14,114 bases of DNA. It comes from an uncultured Verrucomicrobium sp. GTDB lineage: Bacteria > Verrucomicrobiota > Verrucomicrobiia > Methylacidiphilales > GAS474. Of this stretch, positions 6,158 through 13,510 are shown piece by piece; position 1 is the stretch's first letter, and the number at the start of each line of letters is the position of its first letter. Where the stretch lies: NCBI GenBank assembly GCA_903889845.1, contig CAISZB010000552.1, forward strand, positions 1 to 14,114. The letters are read 5' to 3'. The notes below the pieces were generated by a model. It was not told the DNA's origin, searched no databases, and saw only the letters and a list, made by a program, of their open reading frames with translations. The position numbers were made by a program, and so were the translations under genes.

Positions 6158-8740
6158 ATGGAGGCATCGAAAACGGTCTCGTTCACAGTCGAGCCCCCTT
6201 CCCTTCCCGCCCCCCCCTCGGGTCGGAACGGGAGCGCGCCGTTCCCGAATCGGAATGGCCGCGCTTCCCGCAAGGGCGGAGTCCGCCCCCCGGAAGGGGC
6301 CCGGGTCGTCCTTCCCGAGGCCGGTCGCCTTGAAATCGAGAGCGAGGCCTGCTTCTCCGCCTGGGATCATCCCCGCTGCCGGGAATTCATCGAGCTGAGC
6401 CTCGGCATCCGCGAGGTCCGCGAGGTTGAGATCGATCTCTTCACGAAGACGGCCATCGTCCACTACCGCGGCGGCACCGATCCCGCCCGGGTGCTGCGCC
6501 GGATCGCCCGGGTCTACCGGGGGGAGGCCGTGCCCGACCTCCGTCCCGTCCTCTCCCCGGAGCTGGTCGAGGCGCTGCCGAAGACCCTGCCCCGCCTCCG
6601 CGCCTTCCGCTACGGGGAGGTGGTCAGCACCTGGGAACTGCGGATGGAACTCCACGGCTGGATCCGCCTGCGGAACGCCCTCATCCTGAACAAACCCCAT
6701 CTGGCCGAGTTCCTCGAAAAGGAACTGATGACCCTCATGGGCGTCGAGGACTACAAATTCCACCTCCGCGCCGGAAGCATCACCGTCGAGTACAACCCGC
6801 GCCTGATCCACAAGCAGCAGATCGTCAGCCACCTCGACGCCGCCCTGTGCCGCGCCCCCCGGGAGGCCCCGCCCCGCTCCCGCGACCTCGACTTTCCCAT
6901 CGCGACGACCTCCCTCGCCCTCTCCGCGACGGCGACGTTCTTCGTCCCCGCCCTCGTCCCGGTCGGGGCGCTGATGATGCTCTACACCGCCGTCCCCAGC
7001 TTCCGCCGCGCCTACCGCGTGCTGACGCAGGAACGGCGCCTGGGGGTCGACACCCTCGACAGCATCATCTTCACCGCCTGCCTCTTCACCGGGCAGATCT
7101 TCGCCGGGGCGATGACGGCCTGGTTCCTCAGCTTCGGGCGGAAACTGCTCCGCCAGACGCGGGAGGAATCGGCGAAGGTCCTCCTCAACGTCTTCGGCAA
7201 ACAGCCGACGCTAGCCCGCGTCCTGCGCGACGGGCGCGAGGTCGAGACCCCGCTGGAGAAGATCGAGGCGGGCGACCCCGTCGTCATCCACACCGGCGAG
7301 GTCGTCCCGGTCGACGGCGTCATCACCCAGGGCGACGCCATGCTCGACCAGCAGGCGCTGACCGGGGAATCGACCCCCGCCGAACGGGGCGTCGGCGACC
7401 GGGTCCTCGCCTCGACCGTCATGCTGGCCGGGAAGATCGTCGTCCGCGTCGAGAACGCGGGCAAGGACACCGCCTCCAGCAAGATCAGCGAAATCCTCAC
7501 GAAGACCGTCTCCTACAAGCTGAAGGCCCAATCGCGGGGCGAGGAACTGGCCGACCAGGCCGTGATCCCCGCCCTCGGCCTCTCCGCCGTGGCGGGCGGG
7601 CTGGGCGGGACGAGCGCGGCCCTCGCCGTCATCAATTCCGACCTCGGGACCGGCATCCGGATGGCCGCCCCCCTGGGCATGCTGACCTCGATCACCCTCT
7701 GCGCCCAGCACGGCATCCTGGTCAAGGACGGCCGCGCCCTGGAGGCGATGCACAAAGTCGACACCGTCCTCTTCGACAAGACCGGAACCCTGACCCAGGA
7801 GAAGCCCGAGGTGGGCCGCGTCCTCTGCTGCGGGGAGCACACCGAGGAACGAATCCTCACCCTCGCCGCCGCCGCCGAGCAGAAGTTCACCCATCCCATC
7901 GCCCGCGCCATCCTCGACAAATTCGCCGCCCTCCATCGCCCCCTGCCCGGCCTCGACGCCTCGAAGTACCACGTCGGCTACGGCATCAACGTCGGGATCG
8001 AGGGGCAGGACATCCGCGTCGGCAGCCGCCGCTTCATGGAGATGGAACACATCTCGATCCCGAAGGCGATCGAGGAGGAATTCAAGGCGATGCACGCCGC
8101 CGGGCATTCCTTCGTCTGCGTCGCCGTCGACCGGCACCTCGCCGGGGTGATCGAGTTGCAGGCCTCCAACCGGCCCGAGGTCGAGGGGATCATCGCCGGC
8201 CTACGCGCCCGGGGCGTCAACCACATCGCGATCATCTCCGGCGACCACGAGAAGCCGACGCGGCGCCTCGCGGAACACCTCGGCATGGACCGCTACTTCG
8301 CCGAGGTGCTGCCCCAGGACAAGGCCCGCTACGTCGAACTCCTCCAAAAGGAAGGCCGGACCGTCTGCTTCGTCGGCGACGGGATCAACGACTCGATCGC
8401 GCTGAAAAAGGCCGACGTCTCGATCTCCCTCCGGGGCGCGAGCACCATCGCCACCGACACCGCCCAGATCGTCTTCATGAAGGGGAACCTTGCGAAGATG
8501 TGCGACCTGAAAGACTTCTCCGTGGCGATGGAACGGAACGTGCAACGGAGCTGGAACCTGATCCTCCTGCCGAACGGCTTCTGCATCGCGGGCGTCTTCT
8601 TCCTCGGCTTCAACATCTGGCACTCGGTCTTCTTCAACAACGTCTCGGCCATCCTCGCCCTGATGAACGGCCTCCTCCCCCTGCGCAAGGCCGCCCGCCT
8701 CCACACCGACCGGATGCGGGCGCTGCTCGACACGAAATAG
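6158..8740 (+). CDS. HMA-type P-type ATPase, catalytically intact, non-CPC
   Basis: P1B-like transport ATPase of 860 residues in the inner membrane. A disordered Pro/Arg-rich N-terminus precedes two HMA-like ferredoxin-fold domains (about 58-120 and 160-230), neither with a CxxC metal site. Membrane segments lie at about 246-285 and 297-330. The actuator domain has TGES (402-405). The phosphorylation loop is DKTGTLT with Asp540, the P1B-typical His-Pro is at 579-580 (THPIARA), and the hinge GDGIND is at 740-745, so the ATPase core looks functional. The transport helix reads SDLGTGIRMAAP (494-505) instead of a CPC motif, so the cargo cannot be read off known P1B classes. A GGAG at 6146-6149 supports the start. 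It is followed closely by CorA-like and pseudo-ATPase genes in the same direction, suggesting one operon. Confidence 0.93.
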   Translation: MEASKTVSFTVEPPSLPAPPSGRNGSAPFPNRNGRASRKGGVRPPEGARVVLPEAGRLEIESEACFSAWDHPRCREFIELSLGIREVREVEIDLFTKTAIVHYRGGTDPARVLRRIARVYRGEAVPDLRPVLSPELVEALPKTLPRLRAFRYGEVVSTWELRMELHGWIRLRNALILNKPHLAEFLEKELMTLMGVEDYKFHLRAGSITVEYNPRLIHKQQIVSHLDAALCRAPREAPPRSRDLDFPIATTSLALSATATFFVPALVPVGALMMLYTAVPSFRRAYRVLTQERRLGVDTLDSIIFTACLFTGQIFAGAMTAWFLSFGRKLLRQTREESAKVLLNVFGKQPTLARVLRDGREVETPLEKIEAGDPVVIHTGEVVPVDGVITQGDAMLDQQALTGESTPAERGVGDRVLASTVMLAGKIVVRVENAGKDTASSKISEILTKTVSYKLKAQSRGEELADQAVIPALGLSAVAGGLGGTSAALAVINSDLGTGIRMAAPLGMLTSITLCAQHGILVKDGRALEAMHKVDTVLFDKTGTLTQEKPEVGRVLCCGEHTEERILTLAAAAEQKFTHPIARAILDKFAALHRPLPGLDASKYHVGYGINVGIEGQDIRVGSRRFMEMEHISIPKAIEEEFKAMHAAGHSFVCVAVDRHLAGVIELQASNRPEVEGIIAGLRARGVNHIAIISGDHEKPTRRLAEHLGMDRYFAEVLPQDKARYVELLQKEGRTVCFVGDGINDSIALKKADVSISLRGASTIATDTAQIVFMKGNLAKMCDLKDFSVAMERNVQRSWNLILLPNGFCIAGVFFLGFNIWHSVFFNNVSAILALMNGLLPLRKAARLHTDRMRALLDTK

Positions 8741-8779
8741 CGACCCCATCGCGACACACACAACAACCCCTCCCGTCCC

Positions 8780-9628
8780 ATGATCCAAGTCCTCCTCCCC
8801 GGCGAAGCCACCCTGAAGGAACTCGCCTTCGAAGAGACCCCCGCCTTCCGCAGGCAGATCACCGCGGCGCTGTGGATCGACCTGCTCCATCCCACGCCGG
8901 AGGAGGAACTCTCCCTGGAAAACATCCTCGGCCTCGAGATCCCGAGCCGCGAAGAGATGCACGAGATTTCGGAATCGAGCCGCCTCTTCGTCGAAAAGGA
9001 AGCCCTCTACATGTCGTGCTGGGCGCTCTGCTACGAGACCGTCATCCCGCAGAACGCCTCCGTCACCTTCATCCTGACCGCAAAGCACTTCGTCAGCATC
9101 CGCTATTCCGACCACCACGCCTTCCGCGTCTTCAACCAGTCGCGGGGCCGCCTCCAGGGCCGGAAGCCCGTCAGCACCGCCTGCGCCCTGGTCGACCTCC
9201 TTGAAGCGATGATCGGCCACATCGCCAGCACCCTCCGCCTGCTGGAGCAGGACCTCAACAGCCTCTCCACCCTCATCTTCTCCGAACAGGACACGCAGAG
9301 GAAGGCCGCGAAGAAAGTCGGCCTCAAGCAGATCGTCCACCGGATCGGCAAACGGAACGCCGTCGTCTCGAACCTCCGGGAGAGCCTCGTCAGCCTCTCC
9401 ACGCTGACCCCCTTCCTCATCGGCAACGCGACGTGGAAGATCGTCCCAGACCTCTCCGGCCGCATGCAGACGATCAAGCAGGACATCAAGTCCCTCAGCG
9501 AATACGACGCCCAGCTCTCGGCGGAGATCACCTTCCTCCTCGACTCGACCATCGGCCTCATCAGCGTCGAACAGAACCAGAGCATGAAGGTCCTCAGCAT
9601 CGCCGCCGTGCTGGTCGCCTTCATCTGA
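8780..9628 (+). CDS. CorA-like protein lacking the pore (C-terminal membrane) region
   Basis: A 282-residue protein with the cytoplasmic alpha/beta domain and long stalk helices of CorA-type Mg2+/divalent channels: IDLLHPTPEEE, the acidic helix near residue 45, the sensor-strand region PQNASVTFILTAKHFVSIRYSD, and the stalk ending in IGLISVEQNQSMKVLSIAAVLVAFI. In CorA this last segment opens the first membrane helix, followed by GMN and a second helix. Here a stop codon follows at once (9626-9628), so most of helix 1, the GMN signature and helix 2 are absent. No GMN remnant is present in the other frames, and the next gene starts 17 bases later. It could be a deletion derivative or a pore-less subunit. 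No Shine-Dalgarno is seen. It lies 39 bases after the ATPase gene. Confidence 0.85.
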   Translation: MIQVLLPGEATLKELAFEETPAFRRQITAALWIDLLHPTPEEELSLENILGLEIPSREEMHEISESSRLFVEKEALYMSCWALCYETVIPQNASVTFILTAKHFVSIRYSDHHAFRVFNQSRGRLQGRKPVSTACALVDLLEAMIGHIASTLRLLEQDLNSLSTLIFSEQDTQRKAAKKVGLKQIVHRIGKRNAVVSNLRESLVSLSTLTPFLIGNATWKIVPDLSGRMQTIKQDIKSLSEYDAQLSAEITFLLDSTIGLISVEQNQSMKVLSIAAVLVAFI

Positions 9629-9645
9629 ACTCGGACGCCCTCCCC

Positions 9646-11781
9646 ATGGAACTCCTCGCCCTCCCGCCGACCTCCGGCCCCCGCCGCCAGGCGCGGACGC
9701 GGCGTCTGCACATCGGAGGCATCGTTATCACCGCCGAGGCAGGCGGCACCCGGCTGCGCCTGGAAGGGGACCCGATCCGCCGGGCCGCGCAGCCGGAGAC
9801 CCGACGGGCCCTGGTCGATCGCCTCTTCTCCCTCCCCGCCCTCCTCTCCCTTCGCCTCGACCCGCGCCGGGGCTCGGTTTGCCTGACCCTCGACCGGGAC
9901 CGCGGCACGACGGAGGAGTTCCTCGACGCGCTCGCCCACGCCATGCGGTCGCCCGCCCCCCGCCCGCTGCCGCTCCCGTTGGAGGAGGCGCTCCTGACCC
10001 GGCCCGATGCCGGTCCCGTCGAGATCGCCCGCCTCGGCAGGGAACTGACCTTCTGGCGGATCGAGACCCTGGCGCCCGACCGCTTCCGCCTCCGCCACCC
10101 CCTCCTCGCCTCGGTCCCGTTGCGGGAGCAGGTCGTCCTGGAGCTACGCCGCCTGCCCGACGTCGTGGGCCACGCCGCCTCCCTCTTCCAGCCCGCGACC
10201 CTCCACCTCCGCGTCAAACCGCACCGCGTCGATCCGACCGACCTCCGGGACACCCTCGACCCCGTCCTCGTCCACGGCCTGACGGGGAACGGACTCCAGC
10301 CCGCAACCCTTACCGAAACCCTGGTCCACACCAATCTGGTGCTGGCCCCGATCTCCGACTTCCTCTTCCCCCCCCTCGGCATCGCGAACTTCCTCCTCGT
10401 CGCCGCGATCAACCGCAACCATGTCGCCCCGGCACTCTCCGACCTCCGCGAGGGGCGGACCAACCTCCACCTCCTCTACCTCAGCATCGGGCTCCTGACG
10501 CTGCTGACCTTCGACTTCTTCGCCGCCGCCACCATGTACTGGCTGCTCCTGTTCTGGCCCCGCAAGGCGGAGCAGATGCGGTTGCGGCACGAGGCCGATT
10601 TCCTCTCCCACTTCCTGCGGTACCCCCAGCGGGTGTGGGTCGATCGGGAAGGGGACGGCACCTCCGTCGAGACCCCGCTCCACAGCCTCCCCCCGCGCAG
10701 CGTCGTCGTCCTCGGCTCCGACGACATCGTCCCCGGCGACGGCGTCATCGTGAGCGGTCGCGCCCTCGTCAACGACCGCCTTATCACCGGAACTGCGGTG
10801 CCCCGGGAGAAAGCGGCAGGCGACCGCCTCTACGCCTCCAGCCGCGTCCTGGAAGGCCAGGTGCGGCTGCGGATCGACGCGCTTCAGGAGACAACCGTCG
10901 CTGGACAGCGGGCCGCTTGGCATCGGGCCGCCTGGGTCCGCCAGCGGACGGAAAAGGAAGGCCGCGCCCATCGCTTCGCCGAAAAGGCGGTCCTCCCCAC
11001 AATGCTCTTCGGGGCACTGGCCCTCACCCGCGGGGGCCTCGGGATGGCGAAGGCGGTCCTGCGCCCCGACTACCTCTCCGGCCCGCTGTTGAGCGACACG
11101 TTCCTCGACCTCGCCACGACGATCCGCGGCGCACAGCACGGCATCCTCCTCGCCGACCTCGCCTGCCTCGACGTCCTCCTGGAGGCCGACACGATCATCT
11201 TCGACGACACCGTGGCATGGCAACTCGAAGGCTCCCCCGGCCACGCCCTCGTCGAAGCCCTCCAGGCCTATTCCTTCAGCGAGATCGTCTTCTTCTCCGA
11301 ACGCTCCGCCGGCGAGGCCGCGCGGCTCGGCTTCGACCATATCGAGGCCGACCACGCCTCCGAGGACAAGCGGACCTTCCTCTCCCGGCGCCAGACAATG
11401 GGCCACGGCGTCGTCTACGTCGGCGACTGCCTCGGCGAAAAACAGCGCCCCATCGCGGCGCAGGCCGACCTCGCCATCTGCGTCCGGGAGACACCCGACC
11501 TCCCTCCCTTCTCCGAGTCGTCCCCCCCCATCGTCTTCCTCGGGGCCGACCTGAACAAGGTCATCGCCCTGATCGACCTGGCCCGGGACACGGCCCAGGA
11601 GGCCCGCGCGGCACGGCACCTCACCCTCGCCCCGAACATCGCCGCCAGCGGCGCGGCGCTCTATCTCGGGGCCTCCGTCAGCGCCGCCGTCCTCCTCACC
11701 AACCTGGGAACCTTCGCCAATTACCTCCGTCACAGCACCACCCTCCACCTCACCGGAGCGCGAACCCGGCAACTTGTCTAG
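9646..11781 (+). CDS. Degenerate P-type ATPase-like protein (pseudoenzyme)
   Basis: A 711-residue paralogue-like partner of the upstream ATPase with the same order of parts: two weak HMA-like domains (about 38-100 and 145-205), paired membrane segments, an actuator domain (SDDIVPGDGVIVSG), more membrane segments, and a remnant P-domain. Catalytic motifs are broken. TGES is TGTA (381-384), DKTGT is DDTVA (520-524), and GDGIND is GDCLGE (593-598). Only about 73 residues separate the phosphorylation and hinge motifs, against 200 in the upstream protein, so the nucleotide-binding domain is missing. The frame is open throughout and the residual motifs align in order, arguing for a maintained protein rather than decay. 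The start at 9646 is preferred to an in-frame ATG at 9433, which overlaps the CorA-like gene and adds a low-complexity His/Arg-rich stretch. A scaffold or regulatory partner role is inferred. Confidence 0.9.
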   Translation: MELLALPPTSGPRRQARTRRLHIGGIVITAEAGGTRLRLEGDPIRRAAQPETRRALVDRLFSLPALLSLRLDPRRGSVCLTLDRDRGTTEEFLDALAHAMRSPAPRPLPLPLEEALLTRPDAGPVEIARLGRELTFWRIETLAPDRFRLRHPLLASVPLREQVVLELRRLPDVVGHAASLFQPATLHLRVKPHRVDPTDLRDTLDPVLVHGLTGNGLQPATLTETLVHTNLVLAPISDFLFPPLGIANFLLVAAINRNHVAPALSDLREGRTNLHLLYLSIGLLTLLTFDFFAAATMYWLLLFWPRKAEQMRLRHEADFLSHFLRYPQRVWVDREGDGTSVETPLHSLPPRSVVVLGSDDIVPGDGVIVSGRALVNDRLITGTAVPREKAAGDRLYASSRVLEGQVRLRIDALQETTVAGQRAAWHRAAWVRQRTEKEGRAHRFAEKAVLPTMLFGALALTRGGLGMAKAVLRPDYLSGPLLSDTFLDLATTIRGAQHGILLADLACLDVLLEADTIIFDDTVAWQLEGSPGHALVEALQAYSFSEIVFFSERSAGEAARLGFDHIEADHASEDKRTFLSRRQTMGHGVVYVGDCLGEKQRPIAAQADLAICVRETPDLPPFSESSPPIVFLGADLNKVIALIDLARDTAQEARAARHLTLAPNIAASGAALYLGASVSAAVLLTNLGTFANYLRHSTTLHLTGARTRQLV

Positions 11782-11808
11782 GGCCCGCGTTTCGCCTAGA
11801 ATTCCTTT
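11774..11808 (+). promoter_or_regulatory. Sigma-70-like promoter placing the start codon at +1
   Basis: TTGTCT (11774-11779) and TAGAAT (11797-11802) are 17 bases apart and match the -35 and -10 consensus at four and five of six positions. The ATG at 11809 lies seven bases after the -10 box, so the message would be leaderless. The -35 box overlaps the stop codon of the preceding gene. The promoter is predicted from sequence only. Confidence 0.45.
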
Positions 11809-12525
11809 ATGAGCGCCGCCGCCCTCCCTTTCGACGCCGTGCCCTTCCCATCTGCCGGGACAAAAAGGAAGCGCCCCTCCCGGGCCAAGACCCGGCCGAA
11901 GGCCGAGGTGCCTCCGCAGGCCACCATCCCGCCCCGGGCTTCCCGGATGCTGCGCGACCTGCTCGAAAAGAACCCGAACCTGAAAGACTTCAGCGTCGCG
12001 AAAATCGTCCAGGGTGTCGGCGGGTCGACCTCGTTCGGCACCTGCCTGATGATGTGCTCCCTGCCCGAAGTGCTCCCCATTCCTATCCCCGGCCTCACCG
12101 CCGTCGTCGTCCTGCCGACGGGCATCATCGCCGCCCAGATGATGGCGGGCAACGACCGCATCCGGCTCCCCAAGGCGCTGCTCCGCCGGAAGATCCCCCG
12201 GAAGGCCCTCGCCACCGCCGTCCACGCCATCCTTCCCTTCCTCGAAAAGACCGAAAGGTACATCAAACCGCGCTGGAAATGGGCCACCCATCCCGTGGCG
12301 AAGCGGTTCGTCGGCTTCGTCGTCTTCCTCCTCGCCCTGGCCATCGCCGTGCCGCTCCCCTTCACGAACATGCCGCTGGCCATCGCCGTCTTCCTCATCG
12401 CGATAGGGCTGGCGGAGAACGACGGGGCGCTGATCCTCGTCGGCATCGTCCTGGGCCTCTCCCTCATGGCCCTCTTCGGCGGCGCCCTGATCGGCCTGCT
12501 GGGCGTGCTGTTCGGTGCGGCTTAA
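11809..12525 (+). CDS. ExoD-family integral membrane protein
   Basis: A 238-residue protein matching the ExoD (exopolysaccharide synthesis) family layout. There is a hydrophobic hairpin with LPIPIPGLTAVVVLPTGI, the Arg-rich loop RLPKALLRRKIPRKAL, then FLEKTERYIKPRWKW, then two to three C-terminal membrane helices with PLPFTNMPLAIAVFLIAIGLAENDG, all typical of the family. ExoD proteins are linked genetically to exopolysaccharide production and alkali tolerance, but their biochemical action is not established. Unusual here is a 50-residue basic N-terminal extension (TKRKRPSRAKTRPKAE), which echoes the basic tails of the small proteins of this cluster. It follows the pseudo-ATPase gene by 27 bases and also has its own promoter candidate. 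Its stop codon lies 10 bases from that of the convergent channel gene. Confidence 0.85.
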   Translation: MSAAALPFDAVPFPSAGTKRKRPSRAKTRPKAEVPPQATIPPRASRMLRDLLEKNPNLKDFSVAKIVQGVGGSTSFGTCLMMCSLPEVLPIPIPGLTAVVVLPTGIIAAQMMAGNDRIRLPKALLRRKIPRKALATAVHAILPFLEKTERYIKPRWKWATHPVAKRFVGFVVFLLALAIAVPLPFTNMPLAIAVFLIAIGLAENDGALILVGIVLGLSLMALFGGALIGLLGVLFGAA

Positions 12526-12531
12526 GATAAC

Positions 12532-12545
12532 GAGCCTACAGGCTC
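12532..12545. terminator. Short hairpin between convergent stop codons
   Basis: GAGCCT and AGGCTC form a perfect six-base inverted repeat with a two-base centre, located in the 10-base gap between the ExoD-like and channel genes and overlapping the channel stop codon. No T-run follows on either strand, so terminator function is doubtful. Confidence 0.25.
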
Positions 12546-13318
12546 TCCGATTCGGCCTGCGGCAACGTCCGGGCCTGCGCCTCCAGGGAATCGACCTGCT
12601 TGCGCAGCTGCCGCAGCTCTTCGAGCATTTGCCGGACCTCCGATTCCTCGGTCTTTTGCAGCGGCCCCAGGAAGAGGGTGGAGATATAGGCCGCGATCGT
12701 GCCGAAGAGACAGACCCCCGCCGCCATGAGGACCAACGCGACGATCCGCCCCTCCTCCGTGACCGGATACTTTTCGCACGAGACCGTCGTGATCGTGCTG
12801 AAGGCCCACCACATCGCATCCTCCGCCGTCTTGATGTTCGAGTCGGACGCGGTCTCCAGGCTCAACTCGGCGATCGCGCCGAAGACCGAGACCAGCACCG
12901 CCATGAGTACCACGGAGACGACCCCGGTCTGGGCCCGGTTCCGGAAGAGAAAGTGCGAAATATTCTTCGTCGACCGGAAGGCGCGAAGCAGGCGCAGGAG
13001 ACGGATGATCCGCAACCAGCGCATGTGCTGGAAGACGGGCAGGACGGGAATGCTGGAGAGGAAATCGATCCAGCCCCAGCGCAGGAATTCGAGCTTGGAA
13101 GGCGCCTTCCAGAGCCGGATGAAAAAATCGGCCAGAAAGACCATGCAGATGGCAAAATCGGCGCGGTCGAGGATGGCCACCGTCGCCTCCGAAAGAGGGG
13201 CCAGCGTCTCCACCGCGAAGACGATCAGCACGTAGACCGAAAGAACCAGCAACAGAAGCTGGAAAAGGTTCACTTCGTCGTGCTTCTCCTGATGCCGTTT
13301 GTCCTGGGAATGCTTCAT
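12536..13318 (-). CDS. Voltage-sensor ion channel with noncanonical selectivity filter
   Basis: Six-helix ion-transport protein of 260 residues: S1 about 17-37, S2 about 52-70, S3 about 80-95, S4 100-116, S5 about 131-152, pore loop 165-185, S6 191-218, then a heptad-like cytoplasmic coil (MLEELRQLRKQVDSLEAQA). S4 is a textbook voltage sensor with Arg at 100, 103, 106, 109, 112 and 115 (RWLRIIRLLRLLRAFR). The pore loop reads STITTVSCEKYPVT, where bacterial K+ channels have TTVGYGDxYPVT, so GYGD is replaced by SCE with one residue fewer. K+ selectivity is therefore unlikely; a different cation or altered gating is inferred. The start at 13318 places the family N-terminus correctly; an in-frame ATG at 13426 would add 36 basic residues. 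It is divergent from the carbonic anhydrase gene and convergent with the ExoD-like gene. Confidence 0.88.
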   Translation of the reverse strand: MKHSQDKRHQEKHDEVNLFQLLLLVLSVYVLIVFAVETLAPLSEATVAILDRADFAICMVFLADFFIRLWKAPSKLEFLRWGWIDFLSSIPVLPVFQHMRWLRIIRLLRLLRAFRSTKNISHFLFRNRAQTGVVSVVLMAVLVSVFGAIAELSLETASDSNIKTAEDAMWWAFSTITTVSCEKYPVTEEGRIVALVLMAAGVCLFGTIAAYISTLFLGPLQKTEESEVRQMLEELRQLRKQVDSLEAQARTLPQAESESL

Positions 13319-13500
13319 ACGGGAATGCCGCCAACCTAGACGGAATCGCCTGCCGCATCCGCTCGGGAAGGTGACTTTTCGGTATCTTTTCGAGGGCCTT
13401 TTTTGCCGATACAGGCCAAGCTGCATTTTTTGTCACACAATTGGAACAAGGCCGTCGTTGACGGTCCTCCCGGTTTCGCCTTGCCTTTTTACCATACAAA

Positions 13501-13506
13501 AGGAGG
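13501..13506 (+). promoter_or_regulatory. Consensus ribosome binding site AGGAGG
   Basis: AGGAGG lies four bases before the ATG at 13511 and fixes that start. It is notable because most genes in this window have no clear Shine-Dalgarno sequence. Confidence 0.8.
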
Positions 13507-13510
13507 GTCG

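Noticed and set aside
6847..9204. A 785-codon plus-strand frame inside the active ATPase gene
   Set aside because: Arg/Pro/Gly-rich low-complexity reading; the ATPase frame has all the P-type motifs.
9879..12530. An 883-codon plus-strand frame overlapping the pseudo-ATPase and ExoD genes
   Set aside because: Composition is almost entirely Arg/Pro/His/Gly, the signature of an out-of-frame reading of GC-rich codons, while the competing frames carry real domain motifs.
10144..12819. An 891-codon open frame on the minus strand
   Set aside because: It is antisense to the pseudo-ATPase, ExoD-like and channel genes, is rich in Gly/Glu/Asp/Val as expected for a high-GC shadow frame, and shows no recognisable domain.
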